Assembly (NCBI RefSeq): GCF_002205645.1
Contig: NZ_NIOF01000015.1
Span: 62,001-126,000 of the forward strand
Length of the DNA: 64,000 nt
Direction: 5' to 3'
DNA from: Roseateles aquatilis
GTDB lineage: Bacteria > Pseudomonadota > Gammaproteobacteria > Burkholderiales > Burkholderiaceae_C
A model generated the notes under the pieces. The model was given only the letters and a program-made list of their open reading frames with translations. It searched no databases and had not been told where the DNA came from. The position numbers were made by a program, and so were the translations under genes. Shown here one piece after another: positions 31,676 through 40,907 of the stretch. Positions within the stretch are counted from its first letter, which is position 1; each line of letters starts with the position of its first letter.

Positions 31676-34320
31676 GCTGCCCTCCCTGCGCGCACGGTGT
31701 CGCGTTGCTGCGCACGTGCCGCGATTGCCTGTTGAACTTCCTGGTACAGCCCGGTACGCACCGACTGCGCCATCTCCATCGTGATGGCCAGCGCGTAGGG
31801 CACTGGCTGCTTGTTGAGCGAGCGGTGCCTCGACATCGCTTGCACGCACACAAAGATGCCGTCGGCGTTGGCCGCTTCAAGCAGCGTGGATCCGCTGAGC
31901 TTCACGTGCACCAGGGTGCCTTTCTCGCATGTCGTGATCGTGGGCTGCGTGCTCTTGTCGCGCTCCACACCGTCCCAGAAGTCTCCCTTGCCGGTGCCAC
32001 TGACCAGCCGCAGGGAGACGCCGCGGTAGTCGATGGTCGTGGGCAGGATCGGGGTGGCCCACGCAAGGGTCATCGTGATGGTGCGGAGTTCCTTGTTGTT
32101 GAGCATGGCCTTCGGAATCGGCAGGCGGTACTCATGGCGCTCGTCATGCGCGATCTCATCGTCGGCGAGCAAGGTGATACGGTTGTCGTCGCCGCTGATG
32201 ACGCGCGTGATGTCGAGATTGCCGTAGCCCAGGAGCTTGGCGATGGCATCGCGTCGTCGCTGCCAGTTCTCCTGGTGCTTGAAAGATTCCTCGAGGGTGT
32301 CGCCGATGTCGCCCCAGCTGCTGCCATGCGCCAGCAGCGCCTTGAGGATGACGGCCCGCGTACGTTTGTTCAGCCAGGTCGTCGCATCACCCGCGTAGGC
32401 CAGGTCCACAGCGTCGGCGAGTTGCACGCCAGCCCGAGTGACGAGAGCCGCAGCGTTGCTCGTGCCGGCCATGCGCGTGGTGTGACGCAAGTTGCCTGTC
32501 GTCGACGGTGCAGCCACCAGTTGGCCCACGCGGACCGACCGGTTCGGGCTGACGGTGACACCGCCGCCGTCGACGTTCGAGGCCACGACCGCGAAGCGGC
32601 CGCCCGGGTGCAGCAGATCGGGCTTGAGACTCTTGTTGACGCCGAAGCCCAGCGCGGAGGCCAAGTTGGGCATTTGCTGCGTCGGATAGGGATCGATGCC
32701 CGCGCCAAAGTTTTCGGGTGACTCGTCCACGTGCGCGGCGCCGACGGTCAGCCCGTTGATGGACTCCGCAGGAGAGAGGATGCCGCGCTGCCCCTTGGAT
32801 GCCTCAAGCGAGGTGATGATCACAGCCTCCCGCTCCGCCGCCTCGGCCGCTTCGAACTCGGCGGCGTCGTTGTACTGGTTCAGTGGGAACGCGGAGAAGA
32901 TGTTTCCTGCGCTGATGACGAACAGCAGTCTGTGGGTGAAGCTGTAGTAATCGAGAAGCGCGGCCCAGGGCGACGGCCGCCTGGCAAACGGAGCAAAGGT
33001 ATCGCCCAGCGAGTGGTTCACGATCGTGACGTGCCGCAGGTCAGGCTGCGCCTGTGGATCTGCGTTGACGATGGCCTGAAGGGCGCGGTGAATCACGCCG
33101 ATGGCGAGCTTATTGCGGGGCGTCGACTCCTGAGGGCTCTGAGGGTCGCCGGTCAGCACCGGGATCAAGGCCACCTTGCGCGTGAGTGCGGGCTGGTCCT
33201 TGTGGAGGTCGCCATGTAGGACGAGGGACGCCATCGCCGTGCCGTGATGGCGAGACGAGACTGGCACGTCCGCCGTCTTCACATCCACTTCATGCACGGC
33301 CAGGCGTCCTTGCAGCGCGGCGTGACCAGCGACTGGATATCCGTCCAAGATCGCTGCGACGCAGGGGCCGGTGAGCACCGGGACATCTCCCAGATCTCGC
33401 AGGTTCGCGTCCTGCGGTCGATCGGCGCTGGGCAAGTAGGCCGATTGAGGCCTGATGCTCATGACGTCATCGAGCCGGGCGAGTGATGCGTCCGAACGTT
33501 GGACCATGTCCAGCGCCACGGCCGCGGGAAGCCTCACCAGTGCGCCTTGATATCCGATCTCGTGGATTTCGACGAAGTCCACCCGGGCACCGCCCGTTTG
33601 CTCGAGCAGCGCGTCAAGTGTGGCCACCGCCCTGTCGCGTTGGCGTTCATCCTTGCGGTACCAGAAGTTGAACTCGATCAAGACCTCCCGGTCGGGCTCC
33701 TCCTCCAGCATGGCTTTCACATAACGGGCGATGCTCGGATCCATGCGGTCCCGGACCGACCACGTCCGCAAGTCCAACAAGCAGGAAAACATGTTCCAAA
33801 GCGGGGCAAGGCCGCGGGGCGCTTTTCCGCCGAGGAGTTTTTCCTTCTTAAAGGCTTTCCACTGCGCGAGGAGCTTGCTGAGGCTCTCCTGGGTCGGCAT
33901 GGTCATGTACATGACCTGCGCCTTGGGCGCGGCGGATTCGTCAGTGACGTCTGCGAGATCCTCCATCAGCTGCTCGCCGTCGAGTTCCGCTTCGGTGACG
34001 GACGCGTCGGGCAGCTCCTCCTCGATCAACCAGTTGAAGCCGAGGGCCTGCACTGCAACATCAAAGCGTTCGATGGAGCCGCTGACTTCAAAGACCAGGG
34101 CGCGCTCGGGCACGACCATGCGCGGATCGGTCGAGACGTCGACCCCGCCGGCTACGTTCTTGAGGGACTGCTCAAGGTCAGCGAACGCTTGCTCGAATCG
34201 CTCAATCTGCCTTTGGTACGGAAGCTTCTGAGGTGCCTGAGGGGCTCCGCCCCCCCGCTTCAGGCGAGGCAGTTTTTCGTGCTCTCTTGCGAGGCGCACG
34301 ATTGGATAGTTTCGGTTCAT
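31672..34320 (-). CDS. Subtilisin-like (S8) serine protease, IetS-like
   Basis: An 882-residue protein. The first 310 residues are a mixed N-terminal region with an EVSGSIERFDVAVQAL segment. The S8 catalytic domain follows with Asp326 (AAILDGYP), His359 (RHHGTAMAS), oxyanion Asn473 (VISAGN) and Ser621 (MAGTSNAAAL); all are present. Residues 680-870 form a C-terminal beta-rich domain. No signal peptide is seen, so it is cytoplasmic, unlike secreted subtilases. Its start lies 119 bp inside the end of the AAA ATPase gene. S8 proteases paired with an AAA ATPase are the IetAS arrangement, reported as plasmid-incompatibility and anti-phage modules; assignment here is by architecture and order. Confidence 0.9.
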   Translation of the reverse strand: MNRNYPIVRLAREHEKLPRLKRGGGAPQAPQKLPYQRQIERFEQAFADLEQSLKNVAGGVDVSTDPRMVVPERALVFEVSGSIERFDVAVQALGFNWLIEEELPDASVTEAELDGEQLMEDLADVTDESAAPKAQVMYMTMPTQESLSKLLAQWKAFKKEKLLGGKAPRGLAPLWNMFSCLLDLRTWSVRDRMDPSIARYVKAMLEEEPDREVLIEFNFWYRKDERQRDRAVATLDALLEQTGGARVDFVEIHEIGYQGALVRLPAAVALDMVQRSDASLARLDDVMSIRPQSAYLPSADRPQDANLRDLGDVPVLTGPCVAAILDGYPVAGHAALQGRLAVHEVDVKTADVPVSSRHHGTAMASLVLHGDLHKDQPALTRKVALIPVLTGDPQSPQESTPRNKLAIGVIHRALQAIVNADPQAQPDLRHVTIVNHSLGDTFAPFARRPSPWAALLDYYSFTHRLLFVISAGNIFSAFPLNQYNDAAEFEAAEAAEREAVIITSLEASKGQRGILSPAESINGLTVGAAHVDESPENFGAGIDPYPTQQMPNLASALGFGVNKSLKPDLLHPGGRFAVVASNVDGGGVTVSPNRSVRVGQLVAAPSTTGNLRHTTRMAGTSNAAALVTRAGVQLADAVDLAYAGDATTWLNKRTRAVILKALLAHGSSWGDIGDTLEESFKHQENWQRRRDAIAKLLGYGNLDITRVISGDDNRITLLADDEIAHDERHEYRLPIPKAMLNNKELRTITMTLAWATPILPTTIDYRGVSLRLVSGTGKGDFWDGVERDKSTQPTITTCEKGTLVHVKLSGSTLLEAANADGIFVCVQAMSRHRSLNKQPVPYALAITMEMAQSVRTGLYQEVQQAIAARAQQRDTVRAGRAA

Positions 34321-35272
34321 CTTCCCTGATTTCCGCTTCTTGTGGCGGCCGCACGATGGCGCGGTCCAAGACCTGCCGCACGGCTTCAGGGGCTGACAAA
34401 CCTCCCTTGGCTAGGACCAGTTTGCGTCGCACGTCCAATGTGAACGCCTCGACCGCAGACATGTTCTCTCCTGCCATGTGGCTTGCAAATTGTTGCGTAC
34501 TGATACCAATCGGTCCAGCTCCCAGGGATTGCTCAAAGCGTTCAAACCACACTGCAAGTTCCGCAGGGCCGGGGCGCCCAATCTCGAGCTTGATCTCGAA
34601 CCGGCGCCACACTGCCCGGTCTAGCAGTTCAGGGTGATTGGTCGCGCACACTACGACCGCGTGGCTGGGCAACCGATCCATTTGCATGAGCAGCGTGCTC
34701 ACGACGCGCTTGATCTCACCAGTTTCCTGCGAGTCGCTGCGTTCCTTGCCCACAGCGTCGAACTCGTCAAAGAACAACACGCAGGGGTTGAGCGTGGCGT
34801 GGTCGATCAGCTTGCGAAGACGATTGGAGGTTTCGCCAAGGAAGCTGTCCACGATCGCGTCATAGCGCACCGACAACAACGGTAACGACAGCTCCGCGGC
34901 GATGGCCTCGGCCAGGCTTGTCTTGCCATTGCCTGGAGGGCCGACCATCAATATCGTGTGCCGCGGCTCTAAGGAGTGCTCTCTGAGCAGAGCCGCTTGC
35001 GAGTATTCGTAAAGGAACTCCTCGATGTCCGTCACGAGCTCAGGGCGCAGCACCAAGTCGGCCAGGCGCCGACGGGGGACTAACTCGTACACGAGTTCCG
35101 CAATACGTTCGGGAACGTTGCTGGTACCAACCGGGCTGGACGATTGGGGCGCCGATACAGCTGGCCGATCCAGACCGGGCAATTGACGTTGCGCAGCCTT
35201 GCGCTTTGAGTCAGCGATGATGGCCTCCATCGTGCGCTGTAGCGCGCGGCGGTCCCCCTGAACGTTTCCCAT
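34202..35272 (-). CDS. AAA+ ATPase, IetA-like
   Basis: A 356-residue AAA+ protein. Walker A GPPGNGKTS (111-119), Walker B VLFFDEFDAVG (Asp169-Glu170), the sensor-1-type ATNH and an RRFE arginine-finger-like motif are all present. The N-terminal 90 residues are helical, and the C-terminal 45 are charged and low-complexity (NRAPRKRARKTASPE). ATG 35272 has GGGGAG upstream and starts 3 bp after the stop of the HTH gene. Its 3' end overlaps the subtilase gene by 119 bp in another frame. In IetAS pairs the ATPase is thought to control the protease; that is carried over here by analogy. Confidence 0.9.
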   Translation of the reverse strand: MGNVQGDRRALQRTMEAIIADSKRKAAQRQLPGLDRPAVSAPQSSSPVGTSNVPERIAELVYELVPRRRLADLVLRPELVTDIEEFLYEYSQAALLREHSLEPRHTILMVGPPGNGKTSLAEAIAAELSLPLLSVRYDAIVDSFLGETSNRLRKLIDHATLNPCVLFFDEFDAVGKERSDSQETGEIKRVVSTLLMQMDRLPSHAVVVCATNHPELLDRAVWRRFEIKLEIGRPGPAELAVWFERFEQSLGAGPIGISTQQFASHMAGENMSAVEAFTLDVRRKLVLAKGGLSAPEAVRQVLDRAIVRPPQEAEIREDEPKLSNRAPRKRARKTASPEAGGRSPSGTSEASVPKAD

Positions 35273-35275
35273 CCC

Positions 35276-35671
35276 TTACTCCCCTTTTTCTTCAATTCGG
35301 CTGACCGAAGGTGTTCCGGGACCAGCGACGCTCCACTGCGGCTGAGCGCCTGCTTCCAACGCATCAATGAGCGAGACCACCCGCGTGCACAGATCGCGCA
35401 GGCCTTGGAGCTCTGGTGCAAGTCCTGGGCGCGACGCGTGCGGTTTCTGTTGCTCGGCAACACCCGTTCCTGCCGTTTCACTTTGCAGCGCCGACAGGCT
35501 GCGGTCCAACGCCAGCCGCGTTCGGGAAATCGCACAGCCGGAGTTTGCAAAACGCCAAAGCGTGACGCGATTGACGCCAAGCTGGCGAGCCGCGGATGCA
35601 ACACTTCCTGTGAGCAAAATGAACGCCGCTACGCGCGACAGCAGATGATTGTCTCTAGTAACGCTGGGCAT
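35276..35671 (-). CDS. HTH protein, probable operon regulator
   Basis: A 131-residue protein with an N-terminal helix-turn-helix (about residues 20-46: TGSVASAARQLGVNRVTLWRF), of the Fis/sigma-54-activator type. The rest is helical with a Pro-rich middle. ATG 35671 has AGGG 8 nt upstream. It is the first gene of the operon, 3 bp before the AAA ATPase, and lies 43 bp from three perfect 11-bp repeats. The simplest reading is an autoregulator binding those repeats; the sequence alone does not prove it. Confidence 0.75.
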   Translation of the reverse strand: MPSVTRDNHLLSRVAAFILLTGSVASAARQLGVNRVTLWRFANSGCAISRTRLALDRSLSALQSETAGTGVAEQQKPHASRPGLAPELQGLRDLCTRVVSLIDALEAGAQPQWSVAGPGTPSVSRIEEKGE

Positions 35672-35714
35672 TGCGATCCCTTAAACACCTGAGCAGGCTA
35701 AACCACGCACGCCG

Positions 35715-35747
35715 AAAACGCAACCAAAACGCAACCAAAACGCAACC
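35715..35747. repeat. Three perfect 11-bp direct repeats, candidate operator
   Basis: AAAACGCAACC occurs three times head to tail with no mismatch. An 11-bp period places each copy on nearly the same face of the helix. The array lies immediately upstream of the HTH-AAA-subtilase operon, where a regulator or initiator would bind. Confidence 0.92.
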
Positions 35748-35887
35748 ATCACCCGTGCACCGTTTCACTTTTCGGAAATCTGAATTGGCGCGGTCGCATG
35801 CGTACGATGCCTACGCAGATTGCCAACGAAGGTCAGTAGACGTCACCGGGAGGGCAATTTCGACGCAACAGCACGTACCCTTGGCCC

Positions 35888-36130
35888 ATGGACGCTGAAC
35901 AGTTTTGGGCAGATGTGCAGGTGCAGGAGAGCGAAGACGGCACCTTCTATCCCGTTTTGGTGGTCGGCATTGGCAAAGACCCCAGTCAGACAGTTCGCGT
36001 ACCGTTGGCGGGCACGTACAGACTGCCGGACGATGCGCGCGACGCGGCGCGGGAAGCCATCGCGACCATGTCACTTGAGGGAGACATGAGCCGAAGCATC
36101 GAAGACGATAAGCGTCCGCCGCAGGCGTAG
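35888..36130 (+). CDS. Small acidic hypothetical protein
   Basis: An 80-residue frame (MDAEQFWADVQVQESEDG...) with coding-like codon use, divergent from the HTH-AAA-subtilase operon. It is predicted to contain a short beta region (YPVLVVGIGKDPSQTVRVPL) followed by a helix. No family is recognised and no Shine-Dalgarno is obvious. Confidence 0.55.
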   Translation: MDAEQFWADVQVQESEDGTFYPVLVVGIGKDPSQTVRVPLAGTYRLPDDARDAAREAIATMSLEGDMSRSIEDDKRPPQA

Positions 36131-36203
36131 TACTGCGTGAGGACTTGGCAGCTCGCGGCCCGAGACGCCGTGGCGAGGGGCGCCGCTCATCCCGCGACCG
36201 ATA

Positions 36204-36223
36204 TACTGTATGCAAATACAGTT
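36204..36223. promoter_or_regulatory. LexA (SOS) box
   Basis: TACTGTATGCAAATACAGTT contains the CTGT-N8-ACAG dyad (36206-36221), with the flanking T and A typical of E. coli-type SOS boxes. TATACT (36202-36207), which could serve as a -10, overlaps it. The box directly precedes the hypothetical gene starting at 36228. Confidence 0.88.
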
Positions 36224-36227
36224 ATCC

Positions 36228-36617
36228 ATGCTGGTCTATGCCCTCCGCCTTCGCCGCGCTGGCGTCAAACTGACGCCGGTGGAAGTTCGCGGGCAGACGC
36301 CATTGTTGGGAAATCTCGCCTTCCGACGCAGCTTCTACGAGGGGCGGGACGATCGCGGCCCGATGGTGTGCCTCCTTACCCCCCAGAGGGGTGAGTGCGG
36401 CTGGCATGTTGAGCTGCTCAATGCGCAGGTGCTGCGCATTGAGCCTCGCGGGATGTTGATCGCCGGCGAGGAGGATGAGTGGGTGCGCAAGAAGCGAACT
36501 AGCCACAGACAAGCGATATGGGCATGGCCCGCAGGTGCCGCACCGCAGACGGCGCCACCGGCTGGTTCCACACTCGAGTCCGTGAAGTTTCTGGCCGCTC
36601 TGGAAGCGCTGGTGTGA
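36228..36617 (+). CDS. SOS-controlled hypothetical protein
   Basis: A 129-residue protein (MLVYALRLRRAGVKLTP...). An in-frame ATG at 36210 lies inside the LexA box, so I start at 36228, although neither has a good Shine-Dalgarno. The central part (CGWHVELLNAQVLRIEPRGMLIAGEE) looks like a compact beta domain; the C-terminus ends ESVKFLAALEALV. No family is recognised. The LexA box implies induction by DNA damage, which in mobile DNA often marks genes tied to transfer, excision or host-damage sensing. Confidence 0.7.
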   Translation: MLVYALRLRRAGVKLTPVEVRGQTPLLGNLAFRRSFYEGRDDRGPMVCLLTPQRGECGWHVELLNAQVLRIEPRGMLIAGEEDEWVRKKRTSHRQAIWAWPAGAAPQTAPPAGSTLESVKFLAALEALV

Positions 36618-36838
36618 CACACCGCTGTCGCTGGCCTCGACGCAATCGGCGGTTTTCGACCCCGTGTTCCGAGAAGACGCGAGCGATGTCCGATCGGCTC
36701 GCGGCCTAGCCAACGTCGGCGATCGCCTGGTCCCGCACCTGCGTGGCTCAACCGCTCTACCCTTGCGTTGGGAGCGGCCTTTGCCGAGGACTAAATCGAC
36801 CGTGCTGCTGTGCCACGAGGCTCTGGAGGAGAACTCAC

Positions 36839-37252
36839 ATGGCGCCCAATACTTTGCATCGACTCAAGGGGCGTGTGCTCTTTATCGAGGACAACGAGGT
36901 GAACATCCGGCTCATGCAGTGCTGGGCCGAAGGGTTCTCGGGACTGACGTTGACGGTCGCAGAGAACGGGCTCGATGGCATCGCCGCCTATGAAAGAGAG
37001 CAGCCGGATGCCGTCATCCTGGACATGAATCTGCCCGACCTCGGAGGCGTGGAAGTGCTGCGTCGACTGCTCGCTCTTTCGTCGCCCCGGGCAGCCCCCA
37101 TCGCCCTCTTGACCGGCAACGTGGATGCGGAGAGCGTCCAAGCGGCAGTCAGAGCCGGCGCTTGCGCCTTCTGGTTCAAGCCCGTGGACTTCAGACAGCT
37201 GGAGACGGAACTAGGCGACTTGCTTGCCGCGGGATGCCCACCCTCTGACTGA
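36839..37252 (+). CDS. Single-domain response regulator
   Basis: A 137-residue CheY-like receiver from ATG 36839 (GGAGGAGAAC upstream). It has the acidic pair in FIEDNE, the phospho-acceptor Asp in ILDMNLPD, Thr in LLTGN and Lys in FWFKPVD. There is no output domain. It converges on a chemoreceptor gene, but its histidine kinase is not in the window. Confidence 0.92.
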   Translation: MAPNTLHRLKGRVLFIEDNEVNIRLMQCWAEGFSGLTLTVAENGLDGIAAYEREQPDAVILDMNLPDLGGVEVLRRLLALSSPRAAPIALLTGNVDAESVQAAVRAGACAFWFKPVDFRQLETELGDLLAAGCPPSD

Positions 37253-37295
37253 GCGAACCGGGGCCAGTAAGGGCGCATAAAGCCCAGGATGCAGA

Positions 37296-38822
37296 TCACG
37301 CCGTCCGGAAGCGCTCCATGAGGGTCACGAGACGCTGCGACTGCGTGCGCAGGCTCTCCGCGGCCGCTGAGGTCTCCTCCACCAGCGCAGCGTTCTGCTG
37401 AGTGCCTTCTTCGATGCGTACGATGGCTTCGTTGACGTGACCGACGCCAATGCTCTGCTCGCCGCTGGACAGGCTGATCGCCTGAACGAGTCTGGACAGA
37501 TTGACGATAGCCTCTTCGACCCTTTGCATGGTGGCGCCCGCACTTTGCACTTCGCCGGCGCCTGCTTCAACGCGCGACGAACTGGCCAGGATCAGCTCCC
37601 GGATCTCCTTCGCGGCGCTGGAACTGCGTTGAGCCAGCGTTCGCACTTCTCCGGCCACGACCGCAAAACCGCGCCCCAGCTCACCGGCGCGAGCCGCCTC
37701 GATGGCCGCGTTGAGCGCCAGGATGTTGGTCTGGAAGGCGATCCCGTCGATCACCTCAATGATGTCCACGACACGTTGGGAGGCATCCTGAATGCTGGTC
37801 ATCGTCCCGACCACCGCGCCGATGGCCTTGCCGCCTTCGGTGGCGATGTCGCTGGCCTTGGACGCAAGATCGTTGGCCGCCCTGGCGTGTTCAGCATTGC
37901 TGCGAACCGTGGTGGCGAGTTGGTCCATTGACGAAGCAGTGACCTGCAGCGCGGACGCTTGATGCTCGGTACGCGCGGCCAGGTCACCGTTGCCCGCCGC
38001 GATTTCAGAACTCGCCGAGGCCACCTGCTCGGCGTTGCCACGCACCTCGATCACCAGCTCGCGCAGCTGCATCTGCATAGCCGACAGCGACTGCAGCAGA
38101 TGACCCACTTCGTCGCTTCGGCTCGTTTCGATGCGCTGCGCCAAGTTGCCCTGTGCGACTTCTTCCGCGACAAAGACGGCCTGCTTGAGCGGCTTCACGA
38201 CGGCGCGCGTGATGAGGATGCCGATGAGCACGCCCAAGGCAGTGGCCGTAATCATCAGCACGAAGCTCAACCGCGTGGCCTGAGTGCCTTGGGCGTAGGC
38301 GTCGCTGGCCACCGCTTCACTGCGCTGAGCGATGGTCGCAGCCAGCTCTCGGAGCAACTTCGCCGGTTCCCGGTCCACGCCCCGCACCGCCATATCGCCG
38401 ACGGAAGCATCCATGCCGGAGTTCTGGAACTTTTCCAACCCGCTGCGATAGCCGGCCGCCATCTTGCGATGCTGTTCCAGGAAGCGCTCGGTCAATTGCC
38501 GCAGCTCCGGATCATCGAGCATCGTCAACAGGCGGCCTGACTTGTCCTGCACCGCCTTCTCCTCGTCCTGGAACGCTTTCCAATGCTTGTCCAGGAGCCC
38601 GGCATCCGAGCCGCGCAGCAGAACGTTCTTCCACTCCTGAACTTGGGTCTTGAAGTGGCTCTCGAGTTCGGCCGCCATGCGCTCTTCCGTGACGTGGCCT
38701 TGGACCTCGGTCTGGAAGACCTGGAGCGATCGGTGGGCTGTCCACAGCCCGAAAAAGCCGGCGGCCAGTGTGAGCAGCAATGCTGTGGCGATGGCCAGTG
38801 GAAGCTTGCGACTGAGATTCAT
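37296..38822 (-). CDS. Methyl-accepting chemotaxis protein
   Basis: A 508-residue receptor of the Tar/Tsr layout: TM1 (about 7-27), a four-helix periplasmic sensor (28-190) with [12 protein letters not shown]2 ([20 protein letters not shown]), HAMP and a cytoplasmic coiled coil with the tip [20 protein letters not shown]. The start ATG 38822 fits the family. No terminal tethering peptide is present. The ligand is not predictable from sequence. Confidence 0.95.
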   Translation of the reverse strand: MNLSRKLPLAIATALLLTLAAGFFGLWTAHRSLQVFQTEVQGHVTEERMAAELESHFKTQVQEWKNVLLRGSDAGLLDKHWKAFQDEEKAVQDKSGRLLTMLDDPELRQLTERFLEQHRKMAAGYRSGLEKFQNSGMDASVGDMAVRGVDREPAKLLRELAATIAQRSEAVASDAYAQGTQATRLSFVLMITATALGVLIGILITRAVVKPLKQAVFVAEEVAQGNLAQRIETSRSDEVGHLLQSLSAMQMQLRELVIEVRGNAEQVASASSEIAAGNGDLAARTEHQASALQVTASSMDQLATTVRSNAEHARAANDLASKASDIATEGGKAIGAVVGTMTSIQDASQRVVDIIEVIDGIAFQTNILALNAAIEAARAGELGRGFAVVAGEVRTLAQRSSSAAKEIRELILASSSRVEAGAGEVQSAGATMQRVEEAIVNLSRLVQAISLSSGEQSIGVGHVNEAIVRIEEGTQQNAALVEETSAAAESLRTQSQRLVTLMERFRTA

Positions 38823-38971
38823 GTGCGTACTGCGTAGGTCGTCGACTGGAATGCAGGTGTTGTCGTCGACTCAGTAATTACCCTGTGAAGCGCATTCTGA
38901 AGGGCGATCTTTAACGCTTCTATCACCGCAAAGTGACAAAAGTGAACTTTTTCGCGGGTGACGCGGATGAC

Positions 38972-39412
38972 TGCATGTTGTCCGCTGAATTGCCAAACGC
39001 TTGCGGAGGGTTTCCCCGCGTGGAGCCCTGTCATCCTGTTCCCCAGACTCTGCCCGGTCTGACCCACTGCACCCCCGTGCCTACCAGCCCCTCTGACGGC
39101 ATTCCGGCGCATCGCGCCGCCGCCCTGATACCAAGAAGCTTCCATGCCGCCGCCGCGGCAGGTATCCCCTTGCGCGCGATTTTCGAGATCGCGGAGGAGA
39201 GCAAGGACGGGGAGGTGTCCGACCGAGCCCTTGATATTGCCGGCTCTTGTCTGGGTGGGTGGTTGCGGCATGCGCATCTCGCCGAACTCGAGCTCCCGCC
39301 ATCGGCCAAGGAGTTTGCGGACGTCGAGGCACGGCGGCGCCATGTCTTCCACGAAGTTGCCACAGTGCTCGCGATCGTGGAGGCGTTTCAAAGGCGCGCT
39401 GGCCCACTCTGA
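38972..39412 (+). CDS. Hypothetical protein
   Basis: A 146-residue frame (in-frame GTG at 38933 is an alternative start). The first 55 residues are Pro/Cys-rich and poorly structured; the second half (FHAAAAAGIPLRAIFEIAEES ... HVFHEVATVLAIVEAFQRR) is helical and coding-like. No family is recognised. The 159 bp that follow, to 39571, show nothing. Confidence 0.45.
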   Translation, partial: CMLSAELPNACGGFPRVEPCHPVPQTLPGLTHCTPVPTSPSDGIPAHRAAALIPRSFHAAAAAGIPLRAIFEIAEESKDGEVSDRALDIAGSCLGGWLRHAHLAELELPPSAKEFADVEARRRHVFHEVATVLAIVEAFQRRAGPL

Positions 39413-39571
39413 ATAGACGTGGTGGCCGCAATACCGGCGCTGGCTGGGCAGAACCACGGCAAGGGCGTGACTTTGGGGTTTCTACTTAATCCACTTGCTC
39501 TTGAACTCGCCTCGACAAGTTCCTAAATCCGTGTCGAACCGCCATCCATCGATTCGGATGAGGACTGGACC

Positions 39572-39778
39572 ATGGCCAAGCAACTACCTGATGCCACCGA
39601 TGTTTCGGAAGAGCCCGTCTCCCGGCGCAAAAGGCTCCCGTTGAGCCCGGCACAGCTTCAAGCCTACCTGCTCGCACGCGAGACGCTGCGACGGCTGAAA
39701 CCCACGTCGGGACCCTGTTTCGCGCGTCACCCAGCAGCCCTGAGGCCCGCTGGTGAGCGCCTCTGCGACAAACGCTGA
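39572..39778 (+). CDS. Small basic hypothetical protein
   Basis: A 68-residue frame with GAGGA 7 nt before ATG 39572. The middle is a basic helix (LSPAQLQAYLLARETLRRLK); the end is Arg/Pro-rich. No family is recognised. It lies 156 bp upstream of the Hsp20 pair. Confidence 0.4.
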   Translation: MAKQLPDATDVSEEPVSRRKRLPLSPAQLQAYLLARETLRRLKPTSGPCFARHPAALRPAGERLCDKR

Positions 39779-39934
39779 ACCGCGGTCGCTGATCGGCACG
39801 AGAGCTGAGCTTTAGCGTCGCCATCGGCATGAGCCGGCGCAAGGCCCGGTCGCAACAGCCCACGGCTTCATCGCGGCTCGAAACGCCAGCGCCGACGCCT
39901 ACTGTCGACTCATCGATCAACGAAAGGATTTCTG

Positions 39935-40387
39935 ATGTTCGACACCGCTTTCCACCGTCCCCAAGGGTTGCTGGAGCAACTCGCGCAGCTGCAGCAGGCA
40001 CTGTCGCGCTCCCGCTCGTCCGACGGATTTGCGGACGGCATCCGGTCCTCGACCGCCGCAAGCTTCCCGAGCCTGAACATCGGACGCACCGAACGGTCCA
40101 TCGAGGTCTACGCTTTTGCGCCGGGCTTGGATGCCCAGGCCATCGACGTGACCGTGGAGCGCGGCGTGCTACGGATCTCCGGTGAGCGCAAGCAGACTGA
40201 GCGCAGCGCGTCGGAGGCGGTGCAGCTGTACGCCACGGAACGCTGGCACGGCCGCTTCAGCCGCGCAGTCACGCTACCCGACGAGGCAGATACCGGGAGC
40301 GTCGAGGCGCAATACCGCGACGGCGTGCTTCGCGTGAGCGTCGGTCTTCGCGAAGCGGCTCGGCCGCAGCGCATCAACGTTCAGTGA
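39935..40387 (+). CDS. Hsp20-family small heat-shock protein
   Basis: A 150-residue cytoplasmic holdase chaperone. The alpha-crystallin domain spans about residues 45-140, with RSIEVYAFAPGLDAQAIDVTV, LRISGERK and the GVLRVSV segment. The N-terminal arm is short. AAAGGA lies upstream of ATG 39935. A second hsp20 gene follows 30 bp downstream, so the two form a pair, likely hetero-oligomerising as in other bacteria with class A/B sHsps. Confidence 0.93.
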   Translation: MFDTAFHRPQGLLEQLAQLQQALSRSRSSDGFADGIRSSTAASFPSLNIGRTERSIEVYAFAPGLDAQAIDVTVERGVLRISGERKQTERSASEAVQLYATERWHGRFSRAVTLPDEADTGSVEAQYRDGVLRVSVGLREAARPQRINVQ

Positions 40388-40417
40388 TCGGTTGAATCAA
40401 GTTTGCAAGGAACCACC

Positions 40418-40849
40418 ATGTCTGCTCAAACGCAACTGACCCGCACCGAGCCGGTACACGCACAACTCTCGGCGTCCGATGCCAGCGCGTCGGCGGCCAA
40501 CCGATCGGCGACCTCTCGCGAGGCCGCCGAGCCCGCGGTTGAGATCTTCGAAGACGCGGCGAGCATCACTGTCCTTGCGGATATGCCGGGCGTTCCGCGC
40601 GAAGGCTTGGATGTCCGGCTGGACGGCCAGACGCTGGTGATCGAGGGCGAGGTGGCTGTCATCGCGCCCGAGGGCATGCGTGGCATGTGGGCCGAGCTCA
40701 ACGTGCCGCGCTACCGACGTGCCTTCACCCTCAGCCGTGAACTCGACACGGCCCGCATCGAGGCAGGCGTGAAGGACGGCGTGCTGACGCTGCGCATTCC
40801 GAAACAGGCGCATGCCCAGCCGCGACGCATTGCCGTTTCGGTGGTTTGA
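40418..40849 (+). CDS. Hsp20-family small heat-shock protein, second copy
   Basis: A 143-residue sHsp with AAGGA before ATG 40418. The domain carries AVEIFEDAASITVLADMPGV, LVIEGEV, ELNVPRYRRAFTLSRELD and GVLTLRIPK. The N-terminal arm is Ala/Ser-rich. It diverges clearly from the first copy, so this is not a recent duplication. Confidence 0.93.
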   Translation: MSAQTQLTRTEPVHAQLSASDASASAANRSATSREAAEPAVEIFEDAASITVLADMPGVPREGLDVRLDGQTLVIEGEVAVIAPEGMRGMWAELNVPRYRRAFTLSRELDTARIEAGVKDGVLTLRIPKQAHAQPRRIAVSVV

Positions 40850-40907
40850 GGTCCTGAACGTTGGACGGCGAACTCACCCAACCAGAACTACAACCATACG
40901 CTGCACC

